Under the pieces are notes generated by a model. That model had not been told where the DNA came from, made no database searches, and saw only the letters and a list, made by a program, of their open reading frames with translations. Shown here piece by piece: positions 30,776 through 43,594 of a stretch of 64,000 nt of DNA. Source of the DNA: Magnolia sinica (Eukaryota; Streptophyta; Magnoliopsida; Magnoliales; Magnoliaceae). Both the position numbers and the translations under genes were made by a program. The stretch is from NCBI RefSeq assembly GCF_029962835.1, contig NC_080582.1:14516032-14580031 (forward strand), written 5' to 3'. Numbering within the stretch: the first letter of the stretch is position 1; each line of letters opens with the position of its first letter.

Positions 30776-33700
30776 TGTAACACCCCAGGTTTTTTAGGGC
30801 CGTGTAAGAACTCGGTTCTCGAATCCCCGGGTGTCATGGATGCCCTAATGGGCTTCATATTTTGATTACATTTAGATAATTCATAAACAATGGAGGATTT
30901 AGTAAGGCATGGAGTATAAGTACGTCATAAAACAGTATCAATTGCTACTAAATATAAAAATATCCAGACAACGAATCTAAAATCATCTAAATACAGAACT
31001 AGTCACACCCATACATGACCCAAAGCGACTAGGGCCCTGGTCTATACCCTGCAGTAGCCCAAACTCAACTAAAAGGATCTGACGAAGGTCTGGAAGCAGG
31101 GAAGCTCCTCTTCCTTATTCTTGCTCACCTCGCTCGGCTCGTCGAGCCCCGCCTCACCTGCATTTAGGAAAATGTCTGGTTGGTGTTTTAAAACACCGTC
31201 TCAGAGTGGGAGTGAGTGATCAACTCAATGGGTGCTATTAGTATTAAGTTGTAACAAGCATTAGTTATAATATGAATTTAATGAAAAATAATCAATCATA
31301 AATTTCTAATTAATCTTATTAATGTGCATGCATGACTGATGATATGATGCATGCCCTCGCCATAACTCTCCCTCGAGCAACTCCATCTAACAATCGCATA
31401 TGACCAACACTCCCTCAGAGCGACCTCGACTGCCGAGTCGCCACCCTAACTAGTGCGATGCGATGTGGTCATGTTAGTAGAGTTCTTAGTTAAGTCCATT
31501 CATCCAGCAGGTTGGGGAATCTGATACACCTCATATAATCAATGCCCTGAGCTGGTGGTAAGGCTAAGGCCCCCCAATGTGTGAGGTCGAGACCCTGCGG
31601 TCCTTGATCCCGTCGGGTTCCTCATCCCCGACTTCAAGCACGTGGGGAGTGCTGAGAGAAAGGGATCGCTCGCGGTCACTACGGGGAGGCGCGACACCCC
31701 AACGTAGGCCGACAGCTCGAAAACAGTGTCTCATTCCACCATGCCCCGCTCACGAGGTGGTAGACCAGTTTTAATTTAATTTTTGATGGGTTACAACGGT
31801 TATAAGGTGTTCCAGATTTCATACATATGTGAGCAAACAAAGTTAACAAACAAGGTTGGTCAGCCCGTACACTAGGCCGCACGAGTTCAAGCAAGTATGT
31901 GGCGGAACGACATCGGGTGCAAGCGACCTATGTAGTCTAACTACTGTTGCCCACATGCACTCGCCCAAATCGATGGGTTTAGCCTCAAGGCGGTCCTACC
32001 AACGGAACCACCTCCGCTCTTCTCATGTTCCTAACTAACCCAAAGGTGTGAATAGTGATTCATAGCAAGACAAGTACCAATGTACCATCTAGCATAACAA
32101 CATAATGTTCTCATGCTTCTCAACATAAAATTCAAATTTTTCTTAGCAAATAAAGCTAGCAATATCATGAACAAGGTGTGTGTGTGTTGTGTGGGTTAGT
32201 GAGGAAGTTAAGCACTCCCTACACCCCTTATAACCAAAATGCACAAGAATCAATAAATCATACATGCTATAAGGCACATCATATGAGAGATCAAGCAAGA
32301 CAAAAACAAGTGATCATCCATGGTATCCTAATCATGTGAGAAACACGAACAATATCAAATGAGAACTAAACAAACAAGCAATCCCATATAATCGTCAAGC
32401 AAACATCCAAATCCTAGGGTTTCTCTAGATTTTTCAAATATAGCATCCAAGCAATCAAAATCATTAGATTCATAATAAAATTAGTGCTAGGCCACCTAAG
32501 GATAATAGTCCGCACCTCCGGATTGTTGAAGGCTTGGAAGACGACCTAGGAAGATGGATTTTTGGGGTTGAACGGCCAGAATCCCTAAAGCAAGTATTTG
32601 TATGTTAGAATCCCAAGCAAGACCCTTCTTATCACAAGGGTTTCAAGAAAGGGGTGAAGGATCTTACCTAGATGATTCAATGGAACGATGGGCAGTCGTG
32701 GTGGAGGGTTTCTCCTTAGAGAAGAGGTAGGGGGTTGAAAGGGTTGATCTCCTTGGGCCCCACCTCGATCTAAGGCCCACCTTGCTCTCACCTTCACTCT
32801 CTTTCTTCACTCTCCCTAGCTCTCTCTCTTCTCTCTTTACTCTCTCCCTCTTCCTCTCTTTCTCCCCTTTGAAAATGGAAAATCGTATGGGAAGAAAGGT
32901 GCCCCAAATGAGGCCCTTTTATATTGTCAGATTTGGTGTCAAAGACCCCAAGTGATGGGTTTTTACTATACTAACCTTATGCGAGGGTTTTTCTAAGCTC
33001 TAGGGCCCACTATGGGGTGTACATATTAATATACATCGTAAGATAGTTAGCCCTAATGATGATCTACGTGTGGACATGATCGGCCCGTCATTTGGATGCA
33101 CCAATCGACATATATGATTAGAAGTCTGTTCAATGGTCACCGATAGTCGATCGGGGCCACATTTATACAGATATGAGCAAGGAAATATCCTTACTCCACG
33201 TGTGAAGTTTGGTCGCAAATCGACGGTTCGAAATTCTCAACTTTGTATGAGAGTGGATGACCCAATTCACTTAAGTTTCAGCTTCTTCCTTTAGGGTATT
33301 CGCACTCATCATGCACTCGTCCTTTGACTCAAGTTGAGCAGTTCTGGACAATACATAGGTCCAACTCCTGCGATGGACGTCAAGCCCAGTAAGACGGACG
33401 TTTCTCTATAGTTTTGGAACTAGTGGCCCGCCAACGAGCGGTCTAGAGCTTGTTTAGAAATTTGGGGCATTTACGGAATGAATTTAGTAGTGAGATTTCT
33501 CATGGGTAATGATTAGAGTTTGGATTAACTATGTTCATTGTGTAGCTGATGCAGGGATGAACGTGATGAGGATAACTACTCCGAATCCACGGAGCTTCTC
33601 TGGACTCCTCACAGAGACTTCTCGAATCCACGAGGAAAGAAAGCAGAAAATAGAAATAAATTCTAATAAATTCGAAATTGATTAATTAATGAATAAAAAC

Positions 33701-34672
33701 GAGTTCACAACCCTTTAAATAGGGGTACCAAGCAATGGAAAAGAAATTAGAATCAAACTACAACTCAAACTCCTAGAATCCGCGACTTACTATAAATAGT
33801 AAACTTACTATTTATAGACGGTCGTGATGTCTACTAGTGTGCAAGGTTTTCGGCCAAAAATAGTAAGTGTCCTATTTGGCTTCACCAAACCGTTCTCCTA
33901 ATTATTCTAAGCTCTTTTCACGTTGGGCGCAACTCCTAAAGCCCGACGGATGAAGAGTTATAATCAAACTAAAACTTACTATTTATAGTAAAAACGAAAT
34001 TAAAACAGGAAAACGACCATTGATCTAGGGGTTTTTCGCAATTTCGGGTTGCATAACCCGGCATAGCGGGGTTGGTTGGCTTCAGTAGCTCGTTCTACCC
34101 CAAAATCATATATTTTACATCAGCTAACTCATTTCGGATTGCAAGATACGCCCGATTTAAAGTTCGATGGTCTGGATCACTTCTGTCGTCGACCGGGCCT
34201 TTTCTGATCCATCTTGGCCATGTAACTGTCTGCGACCCGCTCTACATCAGTGGCCTATTTATAATTAGTGAAAGTGGAGATTTGGTCATGATTACTCTAA
34301 GCCGTCGGTTTTAAGCTAAAAGAGTAACGGGATTGATTTGGTCTATTAATCAAGATCCGGGCCTTATCTAACTCGGCTTCGGTTGGATCTTTAATTTAGT
34401 TATGATTGTCTTAATTGGTTAATAATGGGTCGGTTAGATTTGGGCCCTACATGAGTAAATCATGGGGCTAAACTTGATGTTCAAGTGATCGGGCGGATTT
34501 ATTGGCTCCCTACGGTTGATTAATCGGACTTGTGCGATTCTTTACTGGCTTCACCCCTGTATAGACTCACATTGAGTGTTAATGGTCATTTAAGTGATAT
34601 TATAAGTTAATTAATAAAAAATTTTTTAAGGATTTTTGAAAATTCAAAACAGTGAAAATCCAGGTTGTTACA
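30776..34672 (-). mobile_element. 3.9-kb solo LTR of a gypsy element
   Basis: The left end is TGTAACACCCCAGGTTTT and the right end ...CCAGGTTGTTACA, with a perfect 5-bp TSD ATGTG at 30771-30775 and 34673-34677. No gag or pol motif occurs between them, so one LTR appears to remain after LTR-LTR recombination. Read on the minus strand it starts TGTAACAACCTGGATTTTC and ends GGGGTGTTACA, the usual gypsy orientation. It splits a Tat element just upstream of the antisense-ORF promoter. Inner sequence from about 33540 ('ccgaatccacggagcttc', 'acttactatttatag') has a different look and may itself be a nested fragment. Confidence 0.7.
32788..32872 (+). repeat. Polypyrimidine (CT-rich) tract
   Basis: About 85 bases almost entirely C and T ('agctctctctcttctctctt'), within the 3.9-kb LTR. 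Such tracts are common in plant LTRs and promoters; no function is claimed. Confidence 0.8.
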
Positions 34673-34677
34673 ATGTG

Positions 34678-34988
34678 GCAGCTCGGGGTTCGTCATCAGC
34701 CCCCATTACCCCAGACAAGGATGGGTGTTTGCTTACAAGTCGTCCGGAGACAAAGCGTCACCACTTTATGTGCATCTCTTCGTACGAATCACTGCCATAA
34801 TATCCTCTTCGATTGCAGCGACATGCGCCGTCCCATTCCAATTCCCGCATTCATCAGGCAACAAAACCAATGGATACCCACGGGAAGAGCCGACCTTCCA
34901 TATATGCAAAATCTCCCGCTTGTACATTAATTTAAATTAACTTACTTCTCAAGCTCATGGACATGAGACTCGGAAGTAGGGAGCCACT
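34678..34988 (+). other. Tat element sequence between the nested LTR and the 3' LTR
   Basis: This continues the host element across the solo LTR insertion. Two overlapping plus-strand ORFs here show no domain. The last bases ('cggaagtagggagccac') take the place of the polypurine tract before the 3' LTR. Confidence 0.45.
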
Positions 34989-35565
34989 GTTATGGGTAAA
35001 CTTGTGTTAACCTGATGTATGAGACACATGGCACTCTTTGGACTACCAAAGGGCCAGAGGAGATGAATCAGACAAGAAGGCCCGATAAATCATCAACGAA
35101 TTTATCGACCTAGACCTCTTGGATATCGACCTCGACCTCGAGAACCGATCTCGACCTCCATGTCGACCTTGACCTCAAACTTTACCTTAACTTTGGGTGT
35201 CGACCTTGAGCTCGGAATAGAAGAATCCAAGATAATCTCACACCACAAATAGGTAGGACTGCCCAGCGGGATCCTAGCAGTAGATCACGCCGACCTAGGC
35301 AAAATCGTATAAATATTCGAGAACAGATTCAAACTCCAATGCAGGACCTCTCCAGCATATCTCATATGTCTACTTAGATACGCAAGCTGTCGAACTAACG
35401 TATAAATGCATCACCTACCCAAGAAAAAAGTATGCATAATTTACCCAATCCTACTATGTCAAATGAGAGCCTACCTGCCTGACGTAGGCATCAGAGGGTC
35501 ATCAGTGATCGCCCCTGTGTTTTCTCTTTCTCCCACAAGTTGCAAGTACCCGAGGACTCGAAGGT
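34989..35565 (+). mobile_element. Right (3') LTR of the Tat-lineage gypsy element
   Basis: It begins TGTTATGGGTAAACTTGTGT after a purine-rich stretch. Its centre matches the left fragment at 28000-28375. The final part contains 'ctgacgtaggcatcagaggg', a phrase I associate with Tat LTR ends. The right edge is placed where similarity to the 385-415 region begins, so it is approximate to about 20 bases. The element spans roughly 7.5 kb including the 3.9-kb insertion. Confidence 0.65.
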
Positions 35566-35609
35566 GAAACACAATTGGCTAGATGTAAGCAACAAAATGA
35601 TACAAGCAA

Positions 35610-36990
35610 GCTGTTCATAGAACTTAGCCAATTTATTTTGAAAGTAGAGGATTTGGGTCGTTATCGTAACAATTTGGGGGCCACTTTGATTTATTTGTTG
35701 TATATTTAAGTTGTCCATCCATTTTTCATCTCATCTTAGTACGCGATCTCAAACCTTAAAAAGGTTAAATCTCATATGGACTATACCATTACAAACGGTG
35801 ATTAATGGCCATTAAAAACTTTTTGTGGGCCACTGAAATTTTGGATCAATTTGATCTTTGTATTTTCAATTCTTGCCATTATCAACTGGTTGGATTACAA
35901 AAAAAATTACAAAAACCTTACTATTAATGGTGAGGCATGTTGGAATATTTGGTTAAATTAAATAAACTATTAAAAATCGAGAAAAAAAAATAAATATAGA
36001 AAACTTATATATTTGAGTTGATGCATGATAGGAGTCACTGGGCTTGAAATCGAATTTGCTCCCCTTACACAGCTTCCCAATATAATAGGTTTCCAGATTA
36101 ATTGACCTGAAGGATACAATGACTATGACCCATTACACTCATTGTATGCGGGCTCAAACCCCTCTCAGTTTAACCCAAAAGTGGTGAGTTAATCATTAAA
36201 AACTTTTTGTGGGCAACTAAAATTTTGGAACAATCTGATCTTTGTATTTTCAGTTCTTGACATTATCAACCGGTTGGATTACAAATAAAATTACAAAAAC
36301 CTTACGATGGGCCCTTGAGAATTTTTGACGGTGAGGCACTCAATCACCACTGTTTCCTGTGGTGTCCGCCTTACCGGGTAACACTTAAGCCGCCCCATTT
36401 TGAGTTGATATTTACCACATGTATTATTATTTCATGACAGTGTGTCGCATGCAGTCAAAAATACCAGTACGTCCCTTGCACCATGGCGGTGGCGAGTTTG
36501 CGTCCCCAAGTTCTTTGGGCCTTACCAAGACGCGTGTATTCCATCCAAACCGACCGATTCAGTTTTAAAGATCGTTCTAGTGGTCGAACCAAAAATGAGA
36601 CAGATCCAAAGCTCAAGTGGACCACACCAAATAAATCAGTGGGGATTGAACGTATACCATTGAAAGCTTTCATGGGTCATAGAAGTTTTGGATCAATCCA
36701 ATATTTGTTTTATCCCTTATCGAGGTCTTTGTAACCTTATGAATGGTTTGGATAGAAAATAAACATCACGGTAGGCCCTAGGAATGTTTCAACGGTGGGA
36801 ATCGATGTCCCATTCATTTCCGTGGTGTGGTCCACTTGAGCTATTGATCTGCCTAAATTTTTTTTATGCCCTAAAATGATATTTTAAAATAGATAGACAG
36901 TGTGGATATAATAAATACATCATTGTGGCCTACAAAACCTGATGAGGTGGCGTCGTACACCATCAAGTCGGCCGCCGTTTCGCAAGCGGA
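35610..36990 (+). repeat. Duplicated segment, direct copy of 415-1380
   Basis: It follows 415-1380 in order and orientation. The extra portion at about 35935-36240 repeats the 'attaaaaactttttgtgggc' and 'ttgacattatcaaccggttg' block, so an internal duplication with ~170 bases of unrelated sequence (35945-36180) occurred in this copy only. The right part is a foldback repeat with arms 'acgcgtgtattccatcc' and 'ggatataataaatacatc'. Confidence 0.7.
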
Positions 36991-37572
36991 TTTGCTGGTG
37001 TACCACACACCAGCTATATAGCTGATGTAGGTACGTGTCGTGCGGAGACGAGCGCCGATGCTGCTCGAGTTGTACGAACGGTTCAAATCAGATCAATGTC
37101 ATATGAGCCCCACAATGATGTATTTATTATATTCACACCGTCCATCAATTTTTCAAGATAATTTTAGAGCAGTAGCCAAAAAATGAATCATATCCGAAGC
37201 TCAAATCAACCACACCAAAAATAGCAGCGGGTATAATGATTTTCACCGTTAAAAAATTCACAGGGCCACCATAATGTTTATTTTCCATCCAATATATTCA
37301 TAAGGTCAAAAATACCTGTATTAAGAGGAAAAAACAACTTTCATGTTGATCCAAAACGTCTGTGAATCCCAAAAGGGTTTCAATGGTAGATGTTCAATCC
37401 CCTATGCATTTTTCAGTGTGGTCCAATTTATCTTTAGATTTGTCTTATTTTTAGTCTCAAGCATTACAACAGGCTCACCAAATGAATGGACGGTTTGGAT
37501 ATAAAACATACCCTATGATGGGACCCACAGAACTTGCTAACGGTAATACACACGCCAGGCGCCATCCACCTC
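36982..37572. mobile_element. Mutator-like MITE (GGAAGCGGATTGGCTGG family)
   Basis: The left end GCAAGCGGATTTGCTGGTGT with 'accacacaccagc' is followed by interior phrases shared with 9468-10029 and 26911-27330 ('gatgtatttattatattcac', 'gaatcatatccraa', 'gacggtttggatataa'). The right end is eroded ('gccaggcgccatccacctct'). No TSD is visible. Confidence 0.5.
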
Positions 37573-37999
37573 TTTATACGTAGATGGAAAACTCGGTGCC
37601 CCGCACCACAATCAAAAGTGGGCATCGAAGACTCTCTTCCTAGAAATCTTGGATCAGGCTAACATGTGTTTTTACCTCATCCGCGTGGGGATCACCTTAA
37701 TTACGGTTTAGATGACATATAACAGGTCCCAATAACATTTCAACGGTGGGCGTTCAATCTCACCGTTTCTCATGGTTTGGATTGCATGATACGTTTAATA
37801 ATGATTCTGGACACAGGCGTTGCATTTTTTATATTTATTTATTTATTTAATTTTATTTTTTAACCTTTTTCTTTCATCCAAACCAAGCTGGTGGGTATCA
37901 ACGATAATCTTTGCAACTTTGAAAATTCTGTGTTCAGATCACTTAAGACAGTCAAGATGGGCTACACAAATGAAGAACGAGATCATTAAAAATGATAAT
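37573..37999. other. No gene seen
   Basis: A partial foldback-like stretch and an AT-rich run (ttatttatttatttaattt near 37840). ORFs on both strands around 37820-38236 lie in the inverted repeat segment and have no domain. Confidence 0.4.
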
Positions 38000-39295
38000 G
38001 AACGGCCAGAATTCGATACACATGTTGATAACAAGACAAGGGTAGGGCATGGGCATGATCTCGAAAATGAAACAGATTCAAGTATCAGGTGGACCACAAT
38101 ACAGGATACGGTGGTAAATGGTAATTTACGAGTAAAATCTTCCCGTAGACTACAAAATTTTTGGATTAAGCTGATTTTTGTTTGGTCCCTTAATCCAGGT
38201 TTTTGTGAACTTATCAACGGGTTTGATGGTAAGTAAACATTCCGATGGCCCCATGAAGTTTTTAATGGTCGGGATTCAATCCTGTGGTATGGTCCACGTA
38301 GGATTTAGGTCTGCTTCATTTTTGAAATCATACCTAAAATGAGGTTTCAAAATGGATGGATGGTGTGGATTTAAGGCACATATATCACAGTGTCCCCACT
38401 GGATCCGGTATCCACCCAAACCGCTCCCCCATTCATTTCTAATATTTAGATAGATAGACGGCTGGAAATGCGTTGATTCAGTGGATTTGGATAACCACCA
38501 AATCATTGTGGTCCCTAACGGGGCATTGTTTGATTGGATGGCTAATCTAATTAGTAAACTATCATGAATATTTAGACCAGACATTTATAGCTAGGCCCAC
38601 CTAATAAACGGTCCGATGTTACACAGACATTTCATGTCAGTACGTACGAGGGATTGTGTTTGCTTTCTGCTAAAAACATTCATCTGCTTTTATTGATATC
38701 CAAGAATAGAGAGTCGGGATCCTCTGTTATCAGGTCAACAGAGAATTGCTGTTACCCTACTGGTTTAGCGTCCGAAGCTGTTTTTTATTTTTTTTATTTT
38801 TTTAGTGAGTGGTGACATGGACCAATGAGAATTAGGGTATTAGGAATTCTCTGTTGACCTGACAACAGAGGATCCGGACTCATAAATAAAAAGCCAGAGT
38901 CATGTCTCATGAGCGAGGGACATGGAAATGGCGGCGGATTTGATGGTGTACCACGCCACGTCATCAGGTTTTTGCAGGCCCCACCATGATGTATGTATTA
39001 TATCCACATCATCTATCTATTTTAAAATATCATTTCAGGGCATGAAAAAAAAATAGAAAGATCAATAGCTGAAGTGGACCACACCACGGAAATGAATGGG
39101 ACAAGGATTCCTACGTTGAAACATTCCTAGGGCCTACCGTGATGCTTATTTTCCATCCAAACCATTCTTGAGGTTACAAAGACCTGGATGAAGGGAAAAA
39201 CAAATATTAAATTGATCCAAAACTTTTATAAAAGCTTTCAATGGTATATGTTCAATCCCAACTGATTTATTTGGTGCGGTATGCCTGGATGAAAG
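38000..39295 (-). repeat. Inverted copy of 1040-1660 plus 4041-4860
   Basis: Read on the minus strand this segment reproduces the 5' region of the window without its insertions. It goes from 'accacaatgatttggtggt' to 'tatccaaatccactgaatc', 'aacgcatttccagccgtc' and on to 'gtgatatatgtgccttaaat' without the two Mutator-like MITEs, the 1.15-kb foldback pair or the Harbinger-type MITE. It carries one private insertion, the 171-bp MITE at 38711-38881. Confidence 0.75.
38711..38881. mobile_element. Short MITE, GAGTC-GGATCCTCTGTT termini
   Basis: Left end GAGTCGGGATCCTCTGTTAT, right end inverted GAGTCCGGATCCTCTGTTGT, and both continue 'caggtcaacagagaattsc', giving TIRs of about 38 bases. Flanks agaataga and ataaataa are an imperfect 8-bp repeat. 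The paralogous site at about 1430 is unoccupied. Confidence 0.72.
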
Positions 39296-39826
39296 GAAAC
39301 GGATTGGCTACTCACCCCGGCACCAGCCAATGGCTGATGGTCGGTGCTATGTGGGCCCCACCATGATGCATGTGTTTCATCCATGCAGTCCAGCTATTTT
39401 GCTGGATCATATTAGCCTATGAGACCAAAAATGAGATATATCCTAATCTCAAGTGGACCACGTTATAAGGAATAATGTGGAATGAGCGTCGACCATTAAA
39501 AAATTTTTGGGGGCCATAAAAGTTTTGTATCAAGCTAATCTTTGTTTTTTCACTTCATCTAGGTCTGTATGACCTAATCAAAAGATTGGATGTCAAATAA
39601 ACAGTACAGTGGGCCTTAAAATGATTTAATGGTGGATATCCAATCACTATTGTTTTCCTGTGGTGTGGTCCACCTAAGATTTATATCCCCTAATTTTTAA
39701 TATCAACCCATAAAATGATCTATAAAATTGGATGAACGGCATGGATGAAAAGCATACATCATGGTAAGCCCACAATGCACTGACCACCAACCATGGGGCT
39801 ACCGGGGGGACTAGCCGATCCGTCTC
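39296..39826. mobile_element. Foldback MITE, GAAACGGATTGGCTACTC family
   Basis: The left end GAAACGGATTGGCTACTC is answered by a right end that reads inverted GAGACGGATCGGCTAGTC. Inverted similarity continues for more than 100 bases ('gctgatggtcggtgc' and 'gttggtggtcagtgc', then 'catgatgyatg'). Relatives lie at 45440-45975 and 46735-47206. No clear TSD was found. Confidence 0.6.
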
Positions 39827-39839
39827 TTAAAAACCAAGG

Positions 39840-39935
39840 GAGCGTTTGGCGCATGGTGTTAGATTAAGGGCCCGTTTGGCCTGGTGGATTGGAAGGGATT
39901 GAATGGTATTAGGGTGATTTCGTCGCCAGCCATTT
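39840..39935. mobile_element. Two truncated Harbinger-like termini
   Basis: A left end GGGAGCGTTTGGCGCATGGT is followed within 30 bases by TAAGGGCCCGTTTGGCCTGG, the start of the 4141-type MITE ('ggaagggattgaatggtatt' continues it). Neither has a right end, so both are truncated. Confidence 0.5.
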
Positions 39936-42900
39936 CGACCCAATGTTAGGGAAGAATGCAAAAGCTTGGAATTAGATTAGAGAAATTTATCACCGTAGAT
40001 GATACCTTTTGTCTAGCGGTTTTCATAAAGGAATACAAACTTAAATACCAATTTAGACTAGCACGTGCGGACAGTGAATTTGAGGATGAAAATACCTCTG
40101 CTTTGTAAGTAACTCGGTTTATAAGTATGGATTTGGGTGCCCGCTTTGGCTACGGATTATAACTGTAGCCATAGGTAACGTAGCAATCTAGCAGCCAACC
40201 TTGACAGTGGGGAGGACATTGAACCGGGTCGACCCCCATTCAGTGTCTTGTCCCACTTGGGGGTCGGTTGTAAGATCGGCTACAGTATATTTGGCTATCA
40301 TTATAATCTGTAACTAAAGAGGTCCATAGGGTCTGCATTTACTTGATTGGCTAAAAAGAATTGGGCCCTAATTTGGTGTATCAAAAACTATGGGTTAAAT
40401 CCGTAGCTATAAACCTTACGGCTTCAAAAAATCTGTAGCTATAGAGCTAATATTTCTCATTAAAAAAAATGTGACGTGGTCCCGTGCCCTGCCAAGTGGT
40501 CTGCACTCATCTATCACATCTTCAATAGTCATGCTCTTGGAGTTCCCTTGATCTTGAGATTCTTTAAAATTAGATTCTATTAGCAATATGAGCATCTCCC
40601 ATTTTAATAACCATCTCCCTCTTCTCATAATACCTTGCACTTCTCTGTCGATTTTCCTTCTCCTCAGGTTATCTTTTGTGGGCAAAAACTTACAGTTTGA
40701 TATTGCACATAAGATGGGGTCAGATAAAATGTTCTAAATTTCTGGATCCTATATTGCCTTTGCCTGCAAAGAACGAAACATAAGTATAAATCCATATCTT
40801 ATAAAGCACTCCTAAGGCAAAGACAAAAATGACTAATATTGGTAAAACCAAACTGACCTGTCTCTCTTGCAATTCTTTTAGAGTGAAAAATTATCATACA
40901 CTAGGATCAAGCATATCCACCAACTCATATTGAACACCCATTTGGAAGAAAGAAAGTGTTAACTTATCAAATAAGGAAAGAATAACTTAAACTTTCATAA
41001 TCTTATGCAAATGATCTATCCATACTCTCGGAATCATTATGAAAAAAGGCACTTTTAATTATGTGAATTCGCCATAGACGTCATGCTCCTTTGCTACAAC
41101 AACTAATTGAGCACTTATGCATGCTTGTAATCCTTTAAGATGATTGCCTAACAATGAGAATCCTTTCTTTGATAGTTCTGATTAATTTATATGGGTTGGT
41201 AAAATCACAGGGTGTGTAAATCAAGTTACCGAGGAATGATCCTTTCAGCAGAGCAATATATGTGAGAGAAAATTGATGCACCACCTGCAACATTACATGG
41301 ACCACATGTTCAGATGGTAAGTTGACTGCACATACATACAAATATAGATGTTGGAATGAAATGCTTGAACAATGACACATAGGAATAACCTGATTCTGAA
41401 ATCGCTGCAAGATATCCATTCCGGGATGACTCTAATAGAGATTTGCATTTAGAAAATAAGAAATAATAAAAATTAGGATTCATAGTAGTTTTCAGAAAAC
41501 AAAAACTAGTGTCAGCTATCATTCAAAATGGGGCATCACCAAGTTTCAGGAAGTCAAAATCTATGCTAGATTCATCTATCCTGTCAAGGAACAAAGAAAT
41601 AGATATTTTTGTTGAACTGGCACTTCAGAATAAAACATTTTTTCTACATTTACATCCGAGGATGACAAAATGTTCTCACATCTTATGAGATAAGAGCTGC
41701 AAAATGAACAAGAACATCATAACACCAATAAAAAAAATTTATTTTAATCAACCATTAAAAGTAGCCACACATCTCTAGTTAATACAAGATATTCACTTTA
41801 ATTCAAAGTGTATTTGGAGCAGGAAAAACAAAGAAACTGTATTTGCATTGATACAAGATATTCACTTGTATTCAGCTGAACAAATGCACAAACAGATGGT
41901 AGGAAAGTGACATGACCAAGAGAGACTTTTTGCATGCACACTCAGATGCAATAGGACTAACCACCACAACTGTAAGGAATCCCTCTATCCTCTTCCTCTT
42001 TATTCATTATAAGGGCACATTCTCATACATTTCTCACATGAGACCACAAGATCTAAAGACAAATTATCCAAGTGTTGTGCATGCGATTGGATCCATATAT
42101 CAAACCCAAATGGCTAAATGATAAACAAATCATAGCTCAGCCAAACAACATCCGTCCAACTCCCACTTTAGATGCACTTTTCAGTACAAATGCTAAAAGT
42201 GGATGGATTGCCATGAAAAATAAAAAAACCAACAAAGAAAATAAATAGGGAACAAAACAAAAATTAATAACAAACGAACAAAGCATGTAAATACTTACCA
42301 TCTAGTTGGTGAACCATGGCAACCCAAGAGAGGACTCCTATCCCTTTCAAAACTAGTAGCAAAGTATCCTTCACTAACTTAACCCTATATTTTCCCAAAC
42401 ATGAAACAAATGACCCATGATAATAATAATAAGAATAATAATAATAATAACACTAGATTAAAATAAAAAAGAATCACCAAAACAATTTGGATAGTTTGGA
42501 TCAATAGGAGCAGTTGAATCAGAACTGGAATAAGATTACAAGAATAAAACACCTGTAAAGACTTGCTAGGAACACACTTGAGTTTGAGACATACAGTTCA
42601 GACAGTGGAAGTTTATATCACACGATCCTTGGATTAAAGTGACTCTTTAGATATATTAGCATCCAAAGGCTAGGTCCACTGTTTGGACCATCTAGTATTT
42701 CCTTTTGGACATATTCATATTTCTCATTGCTCCCATTTAACCATTCTTGAAACTCAAATGCGTCATTGAGTTTTATTTTAAAGAATCACCTAATGCCTAT
42801 TGTAGTGCCTTTCTAATAAATCAAAGAGGTAACAATACAACAGTTTAGATACACACCTTTTTTTTCTTTTTGAAACCATAGGAAATTTGAGTCCATTGCC

Positions 42901-43118
42901 TCAATGCAGATATTACTTTATTAACTTTCTTCTTCACACCTGATGCAAAAATAAATAAATAAATAAACAAACAAACAAAAAAAAGAAACAAAGCAATAGG
43001 ACGCCATAGAGAATGTAACCTTTAATATGAAAAGTTTCAAATTTATGCCATAAAGATTTTCAATCTGGAATTTGAAGCTCTAGTTGCCTATGCAAATGGA
43101 AGAAAACCAAAAAATTAC
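39936..43118. other. AT-rich region, gene structure not resolved
   Basis: No complete gene is readable. On the minus strand a splice-like segment near 42290-42400 (an 'aatatag' acceptor, an open stretch, then 'gatggtaagt') and short open stretches near 40416-40685 and 41135-41420 could be exons of the gene whose kinase exon lies at 43119-43214, but none matched that family. Simple repeats: (TAA)n near 42420-42450 and AAAT/AAAC repeats near 42945-42980. Confidence 0.35.
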
Positions 43119-43214
43119 CTTTACAACAACTTTTTTGCCATCATGCATGTGAGCAACATGAACCTTTCCGAGGAAAGCACTTGCTAGTGGAACAAGATTA
43201 AACTCAACAAAAAT
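43119..43214 (-). pseudogene. Isolated exon of an ABC1/UbiB-type kinase
   Basis: On the minus strand an exon-like 96-base frame lies between acceptor ...tgaaatag (43216/43215) and donor gtaatttt (43118). It encodes 32 residues, including 'VPLASAFLGKVHVAHMHDGK' and 'KVVVK'. In the ABC1K (UbiB/ADCK) family the corresponding stretch is the A-rich nucleotide-binding loop followed by 'QVH.A.l.dG..VavKv', ending with the ATP-binding lysine. Here the family's usual AAAS(L/I)(A/G)QVH reads LASAFLGKVH. There is no stop or frameshift in the exon. Flanking exons were not found, and the duplicated segment begins about 200 bases upstream, so a truncated gene fragment is the simplest reading; a real gene with long introns remains possible. 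Confidence 0.5.
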
Positions 43215-43594
43215 CTATTTCATAAAAAGATTGCTTCATTCAGTTGGCAAGTTTTGCACCAATTGAGCATTTAATCAATCTATAAAACTACTCTTCACAA
43301 CAAAAAAGAAGGAAAAAAATCAAAGACAAGAACAAGGAAGCTTTGGCTGTGTATTTTGGTGAGAAAAAAATATTAACGATGAAAAAGAAAAAAAAGAAAA
43401 GAAAAGAAGAAACAAATCCAAAACTTAGGGACCGTATCATAGGAAACAGTCGTGATTAAATAAATCTCCACCATTAAAAACCTCATGAAGGGTATCTGAA
43501 TGTTTATTTGTCATCTAATCTGTTGATAAGGTCACAAGACCTAGATGAAAAGACAACGTATATTAGCTAGAACTTTTGTGGCCCATGATAAATT

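Noticed and set aside
31577..32038. ORFs in the 3.9-kb LTR
   Set aside because: No gag, pol or host domain; GC-rich LTR interior gives chance open frames.
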